A stretch of 6,797 nucleotides of DNA from Candidatus Uhrbacteria bacterium RIFOXYB2_FULL_45_11 (GTDB taxonomy: Bacteria > Patescibacteriota > Patescibacteriia > UBA9934 > GWF2-40-263). The notes beneath the pieces are model-generated. The model did not search any database. It was not told the origin of the DNA and was given only the letters and a program-made list of their open reading frames with translations. Shown here piece after piece: positions 4,768 to 6,797 of the stretch. The DNA is taken from the NCBI GenBank assembly GCA_001791715.1, contig MGFD01000051.1, positions 1 to 6,797 of the forward strand, given 5' to 3'. How positions within the stretch are numbered: the first letter of the stretch is position 1; every line of letters starts with the position of its first letter. A program made the position numbers and the translations under genes.

Positions 4768-5490
4768 TTAAGACTTCACTTTAAGAGCGGGCAAGAAAGC
4801 CGATGCGGAACCGTAGCATGGATGTGGATCCGCAAAAGGACGCGCACCGAACCCAAGATTGCCGTCGCGGAAGCTGAAGCATGAAGTGTGGTCGAATTGA
4901 TCAGTATTCTTGTGTACTCGTTCGCTTCCGGGACAATCGATTCCGAGATGTTCGTATTTCATCAAACGCTTAGGATGAACAAGAAGAAAGGAACTGGCCG
5001 AGACGGAATCGAGTCCGAACTCTTGTCCGCCGAATGATGCCTGAACGTTTCTTGCAGATTCGTTGCAATGTAATATGCCGGTTTGAATCGCGAGGGCAAT
5101 GACATCGCCGGGACGTTTCTCAAGTTCATCGAAGACGTCTTTTGTTGCGGTGGTCATGCGCTCGTTCTCGGGACCGATGCGACCGTCGCTCCAATCAACA
5201 AAGTCCGTTCGAGTTTGTTTCATGATCGCGAGTGTGTGTGCGAGAGCGCGATTATACACAGGCCACGTTTCATTTCCTGTCGCGTAGCGAGCGAGAACGG
5301 AATGTTTTGGAAAGATGGCAAGATACGTTGCCCCATTCGGTAGTACTTGTTGTAGGTTTTTCCAGTAACTTCCTTCTCCGAACAGTTGGTTGCCACAGGC
5401 AACATTTATACCCGGAAATAATCGTTGAAGATCATTCGCCTGACTCATGATGGATTTACCCCAACGTTCCAAATTTTCCGATGTATACAT
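4768..5490 (-). CDS. Hypothetical 240-aa protein with Cys/His-rich C-terminal half
   Basis: I do not recognise a family. ATG 5490 is chosen because AAAAGGAG (5504-5497 on the minus strand) sits six bases upstream; the internal M15 lacks such a site. No signal peptide or membrane helix is evident, so it is probably cytosolic. An N-terminal half of mixed alpha/beta character (with LPNGATYLAIFPKHSVLARYA at about 50-70 and a Trp/Asp-rich FVDWSDGRIGPENE at 97-110) is followed by GDVIALAIQTGILHC (128-142). The C-terminal half holds C142, C186, C204 and C225 with H141, H172, H181, H193, H201 and H223, including the pairs H201-x2-C204 and H223-x-C225. These could form a metal site, but no known zinc-finger spacing fits, and five cysteines in a cytosolic protein can be incidental. 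It is a single-gene unit with its own terminator, divergent from the rRNA operon. That it is coding is very likely; its function is unknown. Confidence 0.85.
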   Translation of the reverse strand: MYTSENLERWGKSIMSQANDLQRLFPGINVACGNQLFGEGSYWKNLQQVLPNGATYLAIFPKHSVLARYATGNETWPVYNRALAHTLAIMKQTRTDFVDWSDGRIGPENERMTTATKDVFDELEKRPGDVIALAIQTGILHCNESARNVQASFGGQEFGLDSVSASSFLLVHPKRLMKYEHLGIDCPGSERVHKNTDQFDHTSCFSFRDGNLGFGARPFADPHPCYGSASAFLPALKVKS

Positions 5491-5696
5491 CGCGATCTCC
5501 TTTTGCTTCTGTGTGAATTTGAATACATCCCAAACTGTTTAGGAATAAGTGAATCCTTCTCTATTGAAATGATTTTGTCAATGATTACCTTGTTTTATAT
5601 CCCTATTTAACACTCTTTTTATTCTCTATTTTTCCTTCCGTAAATGACCTCATTTTTTTCAAATTTCCCCCTGTGGTTATCTTCATCCAAAAGCCC

Positions 5697-5725
5697 TTGA
5701 CAGGTTTTTCCGCCTCCTATAAAAT
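5697..5725 (+). promoter_or_regulatory. rRNA operon promoter P1
   Basis: Perfect -35 TTGACA (5697-5702), 17-bp spacer and -10 TAAAAT (5720-5725; 5 of 6). An overlapping TATAAA at 5718-5723 would give a 15-bp spacer. The predicted start is near 5732, about 190 nt before the mature 16S 5' end, a usual distance for an rrn leader. Confidence 0.75.
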
Positions 5726-5830
5726 GCCGCCACAAGTTACAAATCAATCCGTTCAGGACAGGTTCATCTGGGGTCACACTCAGACGAGTCTAAATGTCAC
5801 TTGTGAGTGATCATTACAATTAAGCGAATC

Positions 5831-5836
5831 TATAAT
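5831..5836 (+). promoter_or_regulatory. Possible second rRNA promoter (P2) -10 element
   Basis: Exact TATAAT about 90 nt before the 16S 5' end, placed as in tandem P1/P2 rrn promoters. The hexamer 17 bp upstream (TGATCA, 5808-5813) is a weak -35, matching 3 of 6. It may be a true P2 or a chance match in AT-rich leader. Confidence 0.4.
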
Positions 5837-5900
5837 AAAGAGCTAGTTAAGCGTCACACTTATCCTTTGTGTGATTGCAACGTCTTATTTTTCAGCTGAA

Positions 5901-5920
5901 CTTATTCCTTCGGGAATAAG
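5901..5920 (+). repeat. TTCG-tetraloop hairpin just before mature 16S
   Basis: CTTATTCC (5901-5908) and GGAATAAG (5913-5920) form a perfect 8-bp stem capped by TTCG, an extra-stable tetraloop. It ends about 2 nt before the estimated 16S 5' end, so it may mark a processing site. It is not followed by a real T-tract (GTTTTAC), so I do not call it a terminator. Confidence 0.6.
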
Positions 5921-5922
5921 GT

Positions 5923-6797
<875 letters not shown>

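Larger units (their letters stand above)
5491..5922. other. 432-bp non-coding region: divergent promoters and rRNA leader
   Basis: No gene is supported here. From left to right it holds: the Shine-Dalgarno of the 240-aa gene (5497-5504); a minus-strand TTGACA (5581-5576) that could be its -35, although the 17-bp-spaced hexamer AAGGAT is a poor -10; an AT- and pyrimidine-rich tract at about 5585-5670; rRNA promoter P1 (5697-5725); a leader with the octamer GTCACACT at 5773-5780 and again at 5853-5860; small hairpins TCACT/AGTGA (5797-5810) and TCACAC/GTGTGA (5854-5874); a consensus TATAAT (5831-5836); and the TTCG-loop hairpin 5901-5920. I could not identify a convincing boxA antitermination motif. 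Confidence 0.7.

Overview
The window looks like a chromosomal segment of a Candidate Phyla Radiation (Patescibacteria) bacterium, probably in or near the Parcubacteria/ABY1 group. The main evidence is the 16S rRNA gene at the right end. It carries the CPR-type 338 region (ACACCTACGGGTGGCTGCAG), a shortened V3 helix, and a C-to-A change under the common 515F primer. Protein-coding density is high, genes are short, and strands alternate. TGA is used as a stop (end of the histidine kinase) and never inside a recognised gene. This argues against the UGA=Gly lineages (Gracilibacteria/Absconditabacteria). The exact class is a guess from 16S impressions, not a placement.

Layout: (i) 2-1543 (+) is the 3' part of a cytoplasmic PAS-PAS sensor histidine kinase whose start lies off the left edge. 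(ii) 1557-2108 (-) is a TlyA/FtsJ-type rRNA 2'-O-methyltransferase without its S4 domain. It converges on the kinase across one perfect 17-bp bidirectional terminator stem. (iii) 2355-2699 and 2812-3306 (+) are two small unrecognised proteins. Each has its own terminator, the two terminators are near-copies, and the second gene has a good promoter. (iv) 3332-4018 (-) is trmD, converging on the second orphan so that the orphan's terminator lies over the trmD 3' end. (v) 4133-4489 (-) is the KH-domain RNA-binding protein KhpA, with its own promoter upstream and a strong hairpin terminator between it and trmD. (vi) 4768-5490 (-) is an unrecognised 240-aa Cys/His-containing protein with a strong Shine-Dalgarno. 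(vii) 5491-5922 is a non-coding stretch holding the rRNA operon promoters and leader. (viii) 5923-6797 is the first ~875 nt of 16S rRNA.

Functionally the recognisable genes concern translation: 16S rRNA, an rRNA ribose methyltransferase, the tRNA m1G37 methyltransferase, and the KH protein normally found in the rpsP-khpA-rimM-trmD cluster. Here khpA and trmD are adjacent without rimM between them, and a terminator separates them. The kinase has no response regulator in view. I see no mobile element, CRISPR array, defence cassette or tRNA gene. Nothing supports a wholly new multi-gene system. The most interesting signals are small: an Asp-to-Glu change at the TrmD catalytic position, an 11-bp inverted repeat just upstream of the trmD start, a degenerate ATP-lid G2 box in the kinase, terminator/stop-codon overlaps at both convergent junctions, and three orphan proteins.
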